Numbered from the stretch's first letter, positions 26,028 to 35,461 are shown. The stretch is 64,000 bases of DNA from CADBRN01 sp050944685 (GCA_050944685.1 JBMNRP010000005.1:62001-126000); one strand, 5' to 3'. Notes: generated from the sequence alone by a model not told the origin. Numbers and translations are program-made.

Positions 26028-26964
26028 GATTTTCTTCTTTCATCCACTGAATCGTTTTTCGTATTCCCTCTGCAAATCCCGTCTTCGGAAGAAATCCGGT
26101 ATCCTCCGACAGGGACCGTATGTCGGCTTTCAGATACATAACCTGATCCGGTCCGTAGGGAATATCTCCGAGGCCCACGGGAAGCTCCGGGTCTACCGCG
26201 TCCCTCAGTTCCCGGATATATTCCTTCAGAGGTCTCGCCTCGCCGCTTCCGAGCGGATAGACGGCTCCGTCTCTTCCGTGTTTCGCCATCCGGAAAAATG
26301 CGTCTGCGGCGTCACCCGAATAGAGATAATCCCACTTCTGTTCCCCCGCGGTAAAGGAGGGACGCTGCCCGGCGAGAAGCGCGCGGATGGCGGAGGTAAT
26401 CATCGTGGCCGGACCGTCGTGCGGACCGTAGAGGGAAAGGATTCTGGGCCAGATATGATCCAGTCCCAGTTTCCTGCATTCCAGCCGGCTCATCTGTCCG
26501 GCACACAGCTTTGCCATCCCGTACCCGTTTTCCGGAAACGCCGGCGTATCCGGCTCAAGCATCCCGGTCACACGGCCGTACTCGGCCTGACTCCCGGCGC
26601 CTACAAACACCCGGCATCCCATCTCAGCGGCCGCGCGGACCGCATCGATCGTATAGCGGATGTTATCGATCTGCGCGGGCATGTCATTTCTGCCCGGACC
26701 GATCGTGTGCGCCCAGGCGAGGTGAAAAAACACATCCGCCTTTTTTACCTTGTCCGGCAGCGCGTCGTATCCGGACGCGTCGCATTCCACTGTGAAAAGG
26801 CTTCTGTCCTTCGGGAGGGCGGAGATTCGCGGACTGCCCGGACGGCAGACCGCACAGACAGTCAGACCTTCCCGCAGGAGTTTTTCACACAGCGCCGTTC
26901 CGAGCGCCCCGGTGGGGCCGGTCACAACCGCCGCCGATAATTTACGTTCCACCATTTTCCGCAT
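26020..26964 (-). CDS. NAD(P)-dependent nucleotide-sugar epimerase/reductase (SDR)
   Basis: Extended short-chain dehydrogenase of 314 residues: cofactor loop TGPTGALG (15-22), FHLAWAH (80-86) and catalytic Tyr148/Lys152 (YGMAK). The family includes CDP-abequose and CDP-paratose synthases and YerF, which reduces the acetyl branch in yersiniose synthesis. With CDP-hexose genes and a ThDP enzyme upstream, a late keto-reduction of the CDP-dideoxysugar is the likely job. GGAGG lies four bases before the ATG at 26964. The specific product is unknown. Confidence 0.85.
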   Translation of the reverse strand: MRKMVERKLSAAVVTGPTGALGTALCEKLLREGLTVCAVCRPGSPRISALPKDRSLFTVECDASGYDALPDKVKKADVFFHLAWAHTIGPGRNDMPAQIDNIRYTIDAVRAAAEMGCRVFVGAGSQAEYGRVTGMLEPDTPAFPENGYGMAKLCAGQMSRLECRKLGLDHIWPRILSLYGPHDGPATMITSAIRALLAGQRPSFTAGEQKWDYLYSGDAADAFFRMAKHGRDGAVYPLGSGEARPLKEYIRELRDAVDPELPVGLGDIPYGPDQVMYLKADIRSLSEDTGFLPKTGFAEGIRKTIQWMKEENHG

Positions 26965-27021
26965 TCGTCCTCCGCATGGCCGTCTGACTCCGGATCCGTT
27001 CCCGTTCTCCCGGAAAATATC

Positions 27022-28047
27022 TTATCGCTCCACTCTTCCGGAGCCGGTTCCTTTCATCAGTTTCTCCACTTCTTCCTTCGATACGCGGTTTATATCGCCC
27101 TCGATCGAATGTTTCAGGGCGGAGGCCGCGACGGCGAACTCCAGCGCCTCCTGCTTCGGTCTTCCATTTACCAGCTCGTAGATCAGTCCGCCGGAGAAGC
27201 TGTCTCCTCCTCCGACACGGTCGACGATATGCAGATGATATTTTCTGGAGAACAGGAAATCCTGTCCGTCATAGAGCATGGCGCTCCAGTCATTGTCATT
27301 GGCGGAGAAAGACTCCCGGAGCGTGATGGCTGCCATCTTGAAATGGAAGCGCTCCATCAGCTGACGCGCGACGGACTGATACCCCTCTTTCTCCAGCTTT
27401 CCTGCCTGAATATCGGATCCCTCCGCCTCGATGCCGAAGACATCCTTCGCGTCTTCCTCATTTCCCACACAGACATCCACATACTTTGCGAGCTCCGTCA
27501 TCACCTTCCGGGCTTCCTCTCTGCTCCAGAGATTCTTCCGGTAATTCAGGTCGCAGGAGACCGTGATTCCGTGCTCCCCCGCATACCGGCAGGCCGCCAG
27601 GCAGGCCTCTGTCACATTCGGTCCGAGGGCGGGGGTAATACCGGTGAAGTGGAACCACTTCGTATCCTCGTCAAAAATCTCGTCCCAGTGGAAATCCTCC
27701 GGGCTGCACTCCTGAATGGCCGAGTGGGCGCGGTCATAAATACATTTGCTTCCGCGCTGGCTGGCGCCTTTTTCCATGAAGTATATTCCGGTCCGTTCCC
27801 CGCCGCGGACGATTTTCGAAACATTGATGCCGAATCCGCGGAGCCTGCGGACAGCGGCCTCACCGATCTCATTGTCCGGTAATTTCGTGGCAAAGGCGAC
27901 ATCCTCCCCGTAGTTTGCGAGCGAACAGGCCACATTGGCCTCGGCCCCTCCAAACGTAGCGATCAGACGGTCATTCTGCATCAGGCGGCAGTACCCCTCC
28001 GGTGAAAGGCGCAGCATAATTTCTCCAAATGTCACAACTTTGCTCAT
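27022..28047 (-). CDS. PfkB family sugar kinase (KdgK-like)
   Basis: Ribokinase-fold kinase of 341 residues starting VVTFGEIMLRLSPEG, with a GGAEANVA sugar-binding motif and the catalytic GGGDSFSGG (Asp282). The sequence is closest in style to 2-dehydro-3-deoxygluconate kinase. It is odd inside a nucleotide-sugar operon: no KDPG aldolase or uronate genes are nearby, so it may phosphorylate another keto-acid or a sugar of the glycan pathway. AGAAAGGAT precedes the ATG. A stand-alone catabolic kinase captured by the cluster is the alternative. Confidence 0.85.
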   Translation of the reverse strand: MSKVVTFGEIMLRLSPEGYCRLMQNDRLIATFGGAEANVACSLANYGEDVAFATKLPDNEIGEAAVRRLRGFGINVSKIVRGGERTGIYFMEKGASQRGSKCIYDRAHSAIQECSPEDFHWDEIFDEDTKWFHFTGITPALGPNVTEACLAACRYAGEHGITVSCDLNYRKNLWSREEARKVMTELAKYVDVCVGNEEDAKDVFGIEAEGSDIQAGKLEKEGYQSVARQLMERFHFKMAAITLRESFSANDNDWSAMLYDGQDFLFSRKYHLHIVDRVGGGDSFSGGLIYELVNGRPKQEALEFAVAASALKHSIEGDINRVSKEEVEKLMKGTGSGRVER

Positions 28048-28087
28048 AGAATAATCCTTTCTGCCCCGTTGGGCTGTAGAAAAATTC

Positions 28088-29935
28088 TTACCGGTCGTCT
28101 TCCCGGATCATGGGAATGAACATAATTTTTTCGAGTTCTTCCTTCGGCAGGAACGGCGCAAGATCCTCAAGCGGCGGACTCACCAGAGTCCCGTCCTCCA
28201 GCCTCTTCGTGCTGCTCTTCGGCTCCCATACCTGCTCCGTTCCGGTGAAAATCTCACAGAACACGGGACCGTCCGTGCGAAGGACCTCGTCCACCTTTTC
28301 CTTCATCTCCGCGTTTGAGTGTGCCGAGAAGTAGGGATACCCGAAGGCCTCCGCGATTTTCTGAAAGTCGGGGAATGTCAGGTCTCCGGAATCCGGACCG
28401 ATTCCGACCTTTGTGTGATCACTGAACAGATTGCTCTGCGTGATGCGGATCGACTGATATCCCTGATTGTTGATCAGAAAAATCTTGATCGGAAGGCGGT
28501 TCCCGATGATCGTCTGCAATTCCTGCAGATTCATCATGATACTGCCGTCGCCCTCCAGACAGATCGTCGTTCTTCTGCCTCCTCCGATGCAGGTTCCGAT
28601 AGCCGCCGGAAGCCCGTAGCCCATGCTGGCGACGGCGCTGTTGTTCGCCATCCGGCTTCCCTTCCGGATAACATAGGCCTGATTTCCCACGACGCAGCAT
28701 GCGCCGTTCGAAACCGCCGTCAGGCTGTTCTTCGGGAGACTGCTGCTCAGATACCGGATAAAGGCGTACACATTTGCCGTCTTTCCGTTTTCCTTCCAGT
28801 GCTTCGGAAGAACCACCGGATAATTTTTCTTCCATCCGCGGCACGTCTCCAGCCAGTCCTCGCAGCGGCCCACAGGAGCCCTGTCTGCAGCGGCCTCGTC
28901 CAGCTTCGTCAGGAAATCCTTTGCGTCCGCCCACACCGGCATCTCGACATGAATCGTCGGCTTCTTCATCTCCGCGGGATCGATATCAACCATGATGACC
29001 TTCGCCGCCCTCGCCCAGGTCTTCCAGTTGTATCCGACCTGACGGATCGAGATTCTCGTCCCCACGGCAAGGATCAGATCGGCGTTCTGGATCGCCCAGT
29101 TGCCGGGACGATCTCCCATGTTTCCGGCGCGGCCGCAGTAAAGCGGATTGTCGTCTTCAATCAGATCCACGGCGTTCCAATAAGTAACAATCGGGATGTT
29201 CAGTTTTTTTGCCACGGAGCGGAACCGGTCATAACCTCCCGAGAGGCGGATGCCGTATCCCGCGTGGAAAACCGGTCTCTTCGCCTTCGCGATCAGATCC
29301 AGAACCTTCCCGGCCGTATCTGCGGACACCTCCGGCGGAAGCTTCGCGTCATCCTCTGCCGGATCATATCCCTCGAGATCGTCTGTCTCAATGTAGCTTC
29401 CCTGATAATTGACCGGAATATCGACCCACACCGGTCCCGGACGTCCGGTTCTGGCCAGATGCCACGCCTTCTCCAGGATAAAACGGATCTTCCGGGGATC
29501 CTCCACCATAGCGGCGTATTTCGTCATGGGCGTCACGCTCTTTACGATGTCATACTCCTGGTCTCCCACGGCGCGGAGCGGATATCCGTCCGTAAACTGC
29601 ATGTTATAGCGGGCGGTCGTGTCGTAGCGGACCTGCCCGGACACAATGAACATGGGGATGGAATCCAGCCATCCGCAAAGAACGCCGGTCAGAGCGTTCG
29701 TTCCTCCCGGTCCGGTTGTGACGCAGACCGCCGCGATGCGGTTCTCCAGCCGCGCATAGGCCTCCGCCGCGATGGCACAGGCCTGCTCGTGGTGATTGTA
29801 GGTTACCTTCAGCGACGGATTGTGGCCGAATGCGTCGTTCAGATGCATGGCACCTCCGCCGACGACGGAAAACACGTCGCTCACTCCGCGCTCTGCCAGA
29901 AAATCTGCCACATAATCTGCCAACCGCTGACGCAT
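28088..29935 (-). CDS. ThDP-dependent enzyme, acetolactate synthase-like (possible YerE-type carboligase)
   Basis: A 615-residue three-domain thiamine diphosphate enzyme. The catalytic glutamate is Glu50 in NHHEQACAIAAEAYAR, and the metal/ThDP motif GDGS...N-N lies at about 458-490. The central domain is of the FAD/NAD-binding fold of acetolactate synthase. No ilvC, ilvN or amino-acid genes are near; instead it follows rfbF-rfbG-rfbH, as YerE does in Yersinia clusters. YerE attaches a two-carbon unit from pyruvate to C4 of the CDP-3,6-dideoxy-4-ketosugar, giving a branched-chain sugar. That role is inferred from context. A perfect AGGAGG precedes the ATG. Confidence 0.85.
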   Translation of the reverse strand: MRQRLADYVADFLAERGVSDVFSVVGGGAMHLNDAFGHNPSLKVTYNHHEQACAIAAEAYARLENRIAAVCVTTGPGGTNALTGVLCGWLDSIPMFIVSGQVRYDTTARYNMQFTDGYPLRAVGDQEYDIVKSVTPMTKYAAMVEDPRKIRFILEKAWHLARTGRPGPVWVDIPVNYQGSYIETDDLEGYDPAEDDAKLPPEVSADTAGKVLDLIAKAKRPVFHAGYGIRLSGGYDRFRSVAKKLNIPIVTYWNAVDLIEDDNPLYCGRAGNMGDRPGNWAIQNADLILAVGTRISIRQVGYNWKTWARAAKVIMVDIDPAEMKKPTIHVEMPVWADAKDFLTKLDEAAADRAPVGRCEDWLETCRGWKKNYPVVLPKHWKENGKTANVYAFIRYLSSSLPKNSLTAVSNGACCVVGNQAYVIRKGSRMANNSAVASMGYGLPAAIGTCIGGGRRTTICLEGDGSIMMNLQELQTIIGNRLPIKIFLINNQGYQSIRITQSNLFSDHTKVGIGPDSGDLTFPDFQKIAEAFGYPYFSAHSNAEMKEKVDEVLRTDGPVFCEIFTGTEQVWEPKSSTKRLEDGTLVSPPLEDLAPFLPKEELEKIMFIPMIREDDR

Positions 29936-29958
29936 ACTTTTTCCTCCTCAATCATGCT

Positions 29959-31302
29959 TTATCTGCCTGCTGCTTCCAGAATGGCCTGAGCCATGTAATC
30001 GATCATCTCATCTGTCATCCCCGGGTAGACACCTACCCAGAACGTGTGATTCATAATGAAATCCGTATTCTCCAGTCCTCCCGCGATGCGGTAAGCATCG
30101 GTTCCGCGGATCTGGTCGAAGCAGGGGTGCCGGATCAGATTGCCGCTGAAAAGAAGACGGGTCTGGATATTTTTTCCCTCGATATACCGTGTCATTTCAT
30201 TTCTGGACAGTCCGCTCTCCGGACGGACCGAAATCAGAAAACCGAACCAGGACGGGCGGCTGTTTTCAGCCGGTTCCGGAAGGATCAGACGGTCGGACGC
30301 CCCTTCAAGCGCGGCGCGCAGACGGTCCCAGTTATGACGGCGTCTTTCGATAAACGAGGGGAACTTTTTCAGCTGCTCGCAGCCGACCGCCGCCTGCATA
30401 TCCGTCACCTTCAGGTTGTATCCGAGATGGCTGTACACATACTTGTGATCATATCCGAACGGAAGCTGCCCGAACTGGCCGTCGAACCGGTGGCCGCAGA
30501 AATTGTCATGACCGGACGGACAGACGCAGTCCCGTCCCCAGTCCCGGAAACTCCGGATCATGCGGTGCAGCAGCGGATCGTCCGTGTAGACGCACCCGCC
30601 CTCTCCCATCGTCATATGGTGCGGCGGATAAAAACTGGAGGTTCCGATGTCTCCCCATGTCCCGGTGTAGCGGGTTTCCCCGCCGATCGTGTACTGCGAG
30701 CCGAGCGCGTCGCAGTTATCCTCGATCAGCCACAGATGATGTTCGTCGCAGAATTGCTTCACAGCCGAAAGATCAAACGGATTTCCCAGGGTGTGAGCAA
30801 CCATGACCGCTTTCGTGCGCGGTGACAGCGCCTCCTCAAGCCTGGTGACGTCAATATTGTACTGCGGAACCGTCACGTCCACAAACACGGGAACCGCCCC
30901 GTACTGCAGGATCGGAGCGACCGTGGTCGGAAATCCGCACGCCACCGTGATGACCTCGTCACCCTTTCGGATCTGACGGTCTCCGAGTTCGGGCGCGGTC
31001 AGCGCCATAAAAGCGATCAGATTCGCGGACGACCCGCTGTTCACCAGACTGGCGAAGCGGACGCCGATCCATTTCGCAAATTCTTTCTCGAACTGATCCG
31101 CGAACCGGCCGGTGGTCAGCCAGAAATCCAGCGTCGCATCGGTCAGAGAGCACATCTCCTTCTCGTCAAATACGCGGGACGCATAGGAAATCCGGTCGCC
31201 CGGCTGAAATTCCTTTTTGTTTTCCTTAAAATCATGATAATACTGAGTCACGAGAGCCTTGATCTGTTCCCGCGCCTCTTCCTCATTTTTCCAGTCTGCC
31301 AT
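29959..31302 (-). CDS. rfbH: CDP-6-deoxy-4-keto-glucose 3-dehydratase (RfbH/DdhC, E1)
   Basis: PMP- and iron-sulfur-dependent C3 dehydrase of the CDP-3,6-dideoxyhexose pathway, 447 residues. It is a DegT-fold protein in which the PLP lysine is replaced by histidine (His228 in SFYPPHHMTMGEGG), the mark of E1 dehydrases. Cysteines 259, 261 and 269 form the C-x-C-x7-C part of the [2Fe-2S] motif; Cys197 is the likely fourth ligand. Its flavin/iron-sulfur reductase partner (E3, DdhD/RfbI) is not in the window. AGAGG lies five bases before the ATG, 12 bases after rfbG. Confidence 0.95.
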   Translation of the reverse strand: MADWKNEEEAREQIKALVTQYYHDFKENKKEFQPGDRISYASRVFDEKEMCSLTDATLDFWLTTGRFADQFEKEFAKWIGVRFASLVNSGSSANLIAFMALTAPELGDRQIRKGDEVITVACGFPTTVAPILQYGAVPVFVDVTVPQYNIDVTRLEEALSPRTKAVMVAHTLGNPFDLSAVKQFCDEHHLWLIEDNCDALGSQYTIGGETRYTGTWGDIGTSSFYPPHHMTMGEGGCVYTDDPLLHRMIRSFRDWGRDCVCPSGHDNFCGHRFDGQFGQLPFGYDHKYVYSHLGYNLKVTDMQAAVGCEQLKKFPSFIERRRHNWDRLRAALEGASDRLILPEPAENSRPSWFGFLISVRPESGLSRNEMTRYIEGKNIQTRLLFSGNLIRHPCFDQIRGTDAYRIAGGLENTDFIMNHTFWVGVYPGMTDEMIDYMAQAILEAAGR

Positions 31303-31314
31303 GATATCCTCTTT

Positions 31315-32394
31315 TCATTGTGCTTCGTTTCGCGGAGCCGTCCCGTTCAGGAACTCGCCGATCTCCCTGTCCATCTCCGAGGGAATATCTCCTCCCGACA
31401 GCCAGATCTTGCTGAATTCCACCGTTTTTTCCATACACTCCTCAATATGCCAGCGCGGACGCCATCCGAATGTCTTTTTCAGGCGGCTGCAGTCCAGCTT
31501 CAGAAAATTTGCCTCGTGCGGCGCGTCCTCCTCCGAAGAGTTTTCCCAGGAGGCGCCCTCTCCCCAGCACCTGCAGAACAGATCCGCCAGGTCGCCCGCG
31601 GTCACGCAGTCGCGGTCGTCCGGACCGACATTATAGTACCCGCTGACCTCCGGACGGTCATACTGCTCTTTCGCGATCATCAGGTAGGCCGCCACCGGTT
31701 CCAGAACATGCTGAAAGGGCCGTGTGGAGTAAGGGTTTCGGATTTTTATGACTTCCTTTTTCCGCATCGCCCTCACACAGTCGGGGATAATGCGGTCCTT
31801 CGCGAAATCCCCTCCGCCGATCACATTGCCGGCGCGGGCCGTGGAGACGGCGGTACCATTCCCGTCAAAAAAACTCCGCCGGTAACTGTGCGTCACGAGT
31901 TCCGAGCAGCTCTTGCTGTTGGAGTAGGGATCGTATCCGTCCAGCGGCTCGTTTTCGCGGTAGCCCCACTCCCACTCTTTGTTTTCATAGACCTTATCCG
32001 TCGTCACATTCAAAAACGACCGGACAAACGGAAAAAGCCGGACGCACTCGCACACATGGACGGTGCCCATGACGTTCGTCTCGTAAGTGTACACCGGATC
32101 CTGATAAGAGGTCCGGACAATGGGCTGAGCCGCCATATGAATAACGATCTCCGGCTGAAATTCCCGAAATACGGCTTTTAAATGCTCCAGGTCGCGGATA
32201 TCCCCGATGACGGAGCGCATGCGGCCCTCCAGACCGGCCGCAGAAAACAGATCCGGATCGGTCGGGGGTTCCAGCGCGTATCCGGCCACCTCGGCGCCCG
32301 CCGTCACCAGCATCCTGCACATCCATGACCCCTTAAATCCCGTATGCCCTGTCACCAGAACCCGTTTCCCCTGATACCAGCCGATATCCAGCAT
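31315..32394 (-). CDS. rfbG: CDP-glucose 4,6-dehydratase
   Basis: NAD-dependent extended SDR of 359 residues that turns CDP-glucose into CDP-4-keto-6-deoxyglucose. The cofactor loop VTGHTGFKGSW (14-24), the NVTTDKVYEN substrate segment and the catalytic YSNSK (Tyr near 157) are those of RfbG/DdhB. It sits between rfbF and rfbH in the order of the pathway. AAGGAAGAAGGA precedes the ATG. Confidence 0.95.
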   Translation of the reverse strand: MLDIGWYQGKRVLVTGHTGFKGSWMCRMLVTAGAEVAGYALEPPTDPDLFSAAGLEGRMRSVIGDIRDLEHLKAVFREFQPEIVIHMAAQPIVRTSYQDPVYTYETNVMGTVHVCECVRLFPFVRSFLNVTTDKVYENKEWEWGYRENEPLDGYDPYSNSKSCSELVTHSYRRSFFDGNGTAVSTARAGNVIGGGDFAKDRIIPDCVRAMRKKEVIKIRNPYSTRPFQHVLEPVAAYLMIAKEQYDRPEVSGYYNVGPDDRDCVTAGDLADLFCRCWGEGASWENSSEEDAPHEANFLKLDCSRLKKTFGWRPRWHIEECMEKTVEFSKIWLSGGDIPSEMDREIGEFLNGTAPRNEAQ

Positions 32395-32621
32395 TCCTTC
32401 TTCCTTTCCTTCCCGGGCCCGGCTCCATCGCCATGCGCCGATCCCGGAACTTTTTCCACTCTCCTGCCCGATGCGTCATTCCGGAACTTCACCGCCCGCC
32501 TGCCCGCCTCTGCGGAATAATCCGTCTGCAGCGACATACGCGAAAAGCAGCAGACCCTAACCGTTTCGCAATAGAAGCGCTGTTACTGCCTGCTGCTCAC
32601 AATGCCCTGACTGCGCCTGCC
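32395..32621. other. Non-coding gap between rfbF and rfbG
   Basis: 227 GC-rich bases without a gene or a clear promoter or terminator. The gap is unusually long for neighbouring steps of one pathway and may be an old junction. Confidence 0.5.
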
Positions 32622-33401
32622 TTAATCCTCCCATATCTTCCATGGGGCGTGGCCGGTCGCCCAGAGCTTTTCCAGCTTATCTTTTTCCCGCTTGGTATCC
32701 ATGCACTGCCAGAAGCCGTCGTGGTAGTAGCTCTTCAGCTCCCGGTCGCGGATCAGCGCGCGCATCGGTTCCTGTTCAAATACGGTGTGATCGTCCTTCA
32801 GATAGCGGAAAATGCCGGGATTGCAGACCATAAAGCCTCCATTGATCATGGAGCCGTCCGCGTCGTCTTTTTCCCGGAAAGCAGTCACCGTATTGTCCTT
32901 GCTGATCTCCAGAATTCCCTTCTGCTGCGCCAGATTGACCGCCGTAATCGTCAGAATCTTCCCGTGTTTTCTGTGGAAATCAATCAGGCGGGTAAGGTTG
33001 ACATCGGAGACGGCGTCTCCGTACGTCAGACAGAAAGTTTCATCCCTGACATATTTCTGAATTCTTTTGATTCTGCCTCCCGTCATCGTCTCATATCCGG
33101 TATCTACCACCGTAACCCGCCACTTTTCGGCGTGTTTATCGTGGACGATGATTTTATTTCCCTGGGTAAAATCAAAGGTAACGTCGGACGTATGAAGAAA
33201 ATAATCCGCGAACCATTCCTTGATGACATGCTGCTTATAACCGGCGCAGATCACGAAATCATTAATCCCGTAATACGAATACCCTTTCATAATATGCCAG
33301 AGAATCGGCATGTTCCCGATCTCGATCATCGGCTTCGGCTTAAACTGGGATTCTTCTGATATTCTGGTTCCGAATCCTCCTGCCAGGATAACAGCTTTCA
33401 T
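32622..33401 (-). CDS. rfbF: Glucose-1-phosphate cytidylyltransferase
   Basis: Makes CDP-glucose from CTP and glucose-1-phosphate, the entry step to CDP-dideoxysugars. The 259 residues match the family; LAGGFGTR (6-13), FKPKPMIEIG (20-29) and the DFTQG segment are all as in RfbF/DdhA. It is the first gene of the rfbFGH module. GGGGGA before the ATG is a strong ribosome site. The 165-base region upstream is A/T-rich and may hold a promoter, but I see no clean pair of hexamers. Confidence 0.95.
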   Translation of the reverse strand: MKAVILAGGFGTRISEESQFKPKPMIEIGNMPILWHIMKGYSYYGINDFVICAGYKQHVIKEWFADYFLHTSDVTFDFTQGNKIIVHDKHAEKWRVTVVDTGYETMTGGRIKRIQKYVRDETFCLTYGDAVSDVNLTRLIDFHRKHGKILTITAVNLAQQKGILEISKDNTVTAFREKDDADGSMINGGFMVCNPGIFRYLKDDHTVFEQEPMRALIRDRELKSYYHDGFWQCMDTKREKDKLEKLWATGHAPWKIWED

Positions 33402-33566
33402 AGACGGTCCCCCGAAATAGAACTTGGCACATGAAATATTACTGTTACATGAAAAATAACCATAACGTACTTATTTTACACTACACCGCCGAAAAAATCC
33501 ACATTACAGGGAAAAATAAGAGCAGACGCGAAAAAACGGAGAGAAAACAGGTCCGGCACCCCCGCG

Positions 33567-34154
33567 TCACGGCGCCAGAAAACAATCTTTCGAGTGCGGG
33601 CGGATCACGCCGACCGACTGGAGATAGGCGTAAATGGTGGTGGACCCGACAAATTTCATGCCGCGTTTTTTCAGATCCCCGGATATTTCATCCGACAGCG
33701 GGCTGGTCGTCCGCAGATCCCAGGGCTCGGCAATGCTCTCGCCGCCCGTGAAATGCCAGAGATACCGGTCAAAGGAGCCGTACTCCTTCCGGATCGCTAG
33801 AAAAACCCGCGTATTGTCGATACTGGCGCGTATTTTCGCGCGGTTCCGGATAATTCCCGGGTTCTTCATTAATTCATTGATCTTGCTCTCTCCGTATCCG
33901 GCCACCTTTTCCGGGTCAAAGCCGTCGTAGGCGGCGCGGAAATGTTCCCTCTTGTGGAGGATTGTCGCCCAGGAAAGTCCCGCCTGAAAGCACTCCAGAA
34001 GCATCATCTCGTACAGAATGCGATCATCGTGCACCGGGCGTCCCCACTCCTCGTCATGGTAGCGGACATAGTCCGCGTCCCGGAGCGGCACCCAGGCGCA
34101 GCGCGGGCGGGAATCCGCATGAAATGCACTTATTTTGCTCTTTTTCTCCGCCAT
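33567..34154 (-). CDS. tag: DNA-3-methyladenine glycosylase I
   Basis: Base-excision repair enzyme that removes 3-methyladenine, 195 residues. The zinc ligands typical of Tag are present: Cys19, His33, His187 and Cys191 (HSKDC near the end). YHDEEWG follows the first pair. It has no role in glycan synthesis and lies 22 bases downstream of glf, probably a passenger between two cassettes. AAGGAGAGGG precedes the ATG. Confidence 0.95.
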   Translation of the reverse strand: MAEKKSKISAFHADSRPRCAWVPLRDADYVRYHDEEWGRPVHDDRILYEMMLLECFQAGLSWATILHKREHFRAAYDGFDPEKVAGYGESKINELMKNPGIIRNRAKIRASIDNTRVFLAIRKEYGSFDRYLWHFTGGESIAEPWDLRTTSPLSDEISGDLKKRGMKFVGSTTIYAYLQSVGVIRPHSKDCFLAP

Positions 34155-34176
34155 CCGGATCCCTCTCCTTCTGTGT

Positions 34177-35295
34177 TCAGCCGATCTCTCTGTCGCACAG
34201 GTTCAGCGCGGAGTCAATGACCGCGTCCATGTCATAATATCTGTACTCGCCGAGGCGGCCGCCGAAAATGACCTTTTCCTCTTTGTCGGCCAGTTTCTTA
34301 TACTCTCTGTACAGAGCCCCGTTTTTCTCGTCATTGACCGGGTAGTACGGCTCATCGCCCGGCTTCCACTCGGAACTGAACTCGCGGCTGATCACCGTCT
34401 TCGGCAGATCATTGCCCTCGTCATCCTTTCCGAACTCAAACCACTTGTGCTCGATGATCCGGGTCCAGGGGGTCTCCCGATCCGTATAATTCACGGCCGC
34501 GTTTCCCTGGAAATTCGGCGTATCGAGAAGCTCCGTCTCGAAGCGGACCGACCGGTATTCCAGAGCGCCCAGACAGTAATCAAAGTACGCATCGACCGGG
34601 CCGGTGTATATCACTTTTTCCGCCGCATCGTCCCACCCGGACTTGTCCTTGAGATAATCCTCATTCAGCCGCACTTCGATTCCGTTCAGCAGATTCGCCA
34701 CGAGCTTCGTGTAGCCACCGGAAGGGATGCCCTGATACAGCGCATTAAAGTAATTGTTGTCATAGGTCAGACGGACCGGGAGACGCCTGATAATAAACGC
34801 CGGCAGCTCCGTGCAGGGTCTTCCCCACTGCTTTTCGGTATAGCCCTTCACCAGCTTCTCATAAATATCCGTGCCTACCAGGCGGATCGCCTGCTCCTCC
34901 AGGTTTTTCGGCTCGGTGATCCCGGCGGCCTTTCTCTGCTCCTCGATCTTCGCCGCAGCTTCATCCGGCGTGACCACGCCCCACATTTTATTAAATGTGT
35001 ACATATTGAAAGGAAGCGAGTAAATTTCTCCGTGGAAGTTCGCGACCGGGGAATTCGTGAAGCGATTAAACTCGGCAAACTTCGTGATATAATGCCACAC
35101 CCTCCGGTTATTCGTGTGGAAGATATGCGCCCCGTACCTGTGCACGTGAATGCCCTCGACATCCTCGGTATATACATTTCCGCCGATCTGCGGACGCCGG
35201 TCGATCACCAGAACACGCTTCCCGGCGTCACTCGCCTGACGCGCGAATACAGAGCCAAACAGGCCCGAGCCAACCACCAGATAGTCGTATCTCAT
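34177..35295 (-). CDS. glf: UDP-galactopyranose mutase
   Basis: Flavoenzyme that converts UDP-galactopyranose to UDP-galactofuranose, 372 residues. The FAD-binding VVGSGLFGS (7-15) starts the protein, and RYGAHIFHTNN and the FGGRLGEYRYYDMD segment near the C-terminus are typical of Glf. It implies galactofuranose in the glycan. The ATG at 35295 has GAGGAG nine bases upstream; an open frame extends to 35508 but covers a leader with inverted repeats and lacks a ribosome site. Confidence 0.96.
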   Translation of the reverse strand: MRYDYLVVGSGLFGSVFARQASDAGKRVLVIDRRPQIGGNVYTEDVEGIHVHRYGAHIFHTNNRRVWHYITKFAEFNRFTNSPVANFHGEIYSLPFNMYTFNKMWGVVTPDEAAAKIEEQRKAAGITEPKNLEEQAIRLVGTDIYEKLVKGYTEKQWGRPCTELPAFIIRRLPVRLTYDNNYFNALYQGIPSGGYTKLVANLLNGIEVRLNEDYLKDKSGWDDAAEKVIYTGPVDAYFDYCLGALEYRSVRFETELLDTPNFQGNAAVNYTDRETPWTRIIEHKWFEFGKDDEGNDLPKTVISREFSSEWKPGDEPYYPVNDEKNGALYREYKKLADKEEKVIFGGRLGEYRYYDMDAVIDSALNLCDREIG

Positions 35296-35418
35296 TATCC
35301 GTGTCTCCTCATACTGTATGAAAACAGTTTTCTGTGCTGTCCGATCCCACGCAGGCCGCCCGCGCGCCCGCGCGGAAAAATGCTGCGTGTCAAAGAATTT
35401 TTCTGTACAACATGAAAT

Positions 35419-35461
35419 GAGGGCTGAGAGACTCTCCTTCAAAGATCGGCTCTCAGCCCTC
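35419..35461 (-). promoter_or_regulatory. Leader hairpin upstream of glf
   Basis: GAGGGCTGAGAG (35419-35430) and CTCTCAGCCCTC (35450-35461) pair perfectly over 12 bp with a 19-base loop. A competing small hairpin (GAGAG-A-CTCTC) overlaps the left arm. No T-run follows on the minus strand, so it is not a plain terminator. Confidence 0.6.

Noticed and set aside
28088..29935. Biosynthetic acetolactate synthase large subunit (IlvB)
   Set aside because: No regulatory subunit or branched-chain amino acid genes nearby; the operon context is CDP-sugar synthesis. An IlvB role cannot be formally excluded.
28319..29989. 556-codon plus-strand open frame
   Set aside because: Antisense to the ThDP enzyme gene, whose catalytic motifs are intact.
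29959..31302. Ordinary sugar aminotransferase
   Set aside because: The PLP lysine is replaced by His228 and a C-x-C-x7-C cluster motif is present, so it is the E1-type dehydrase.
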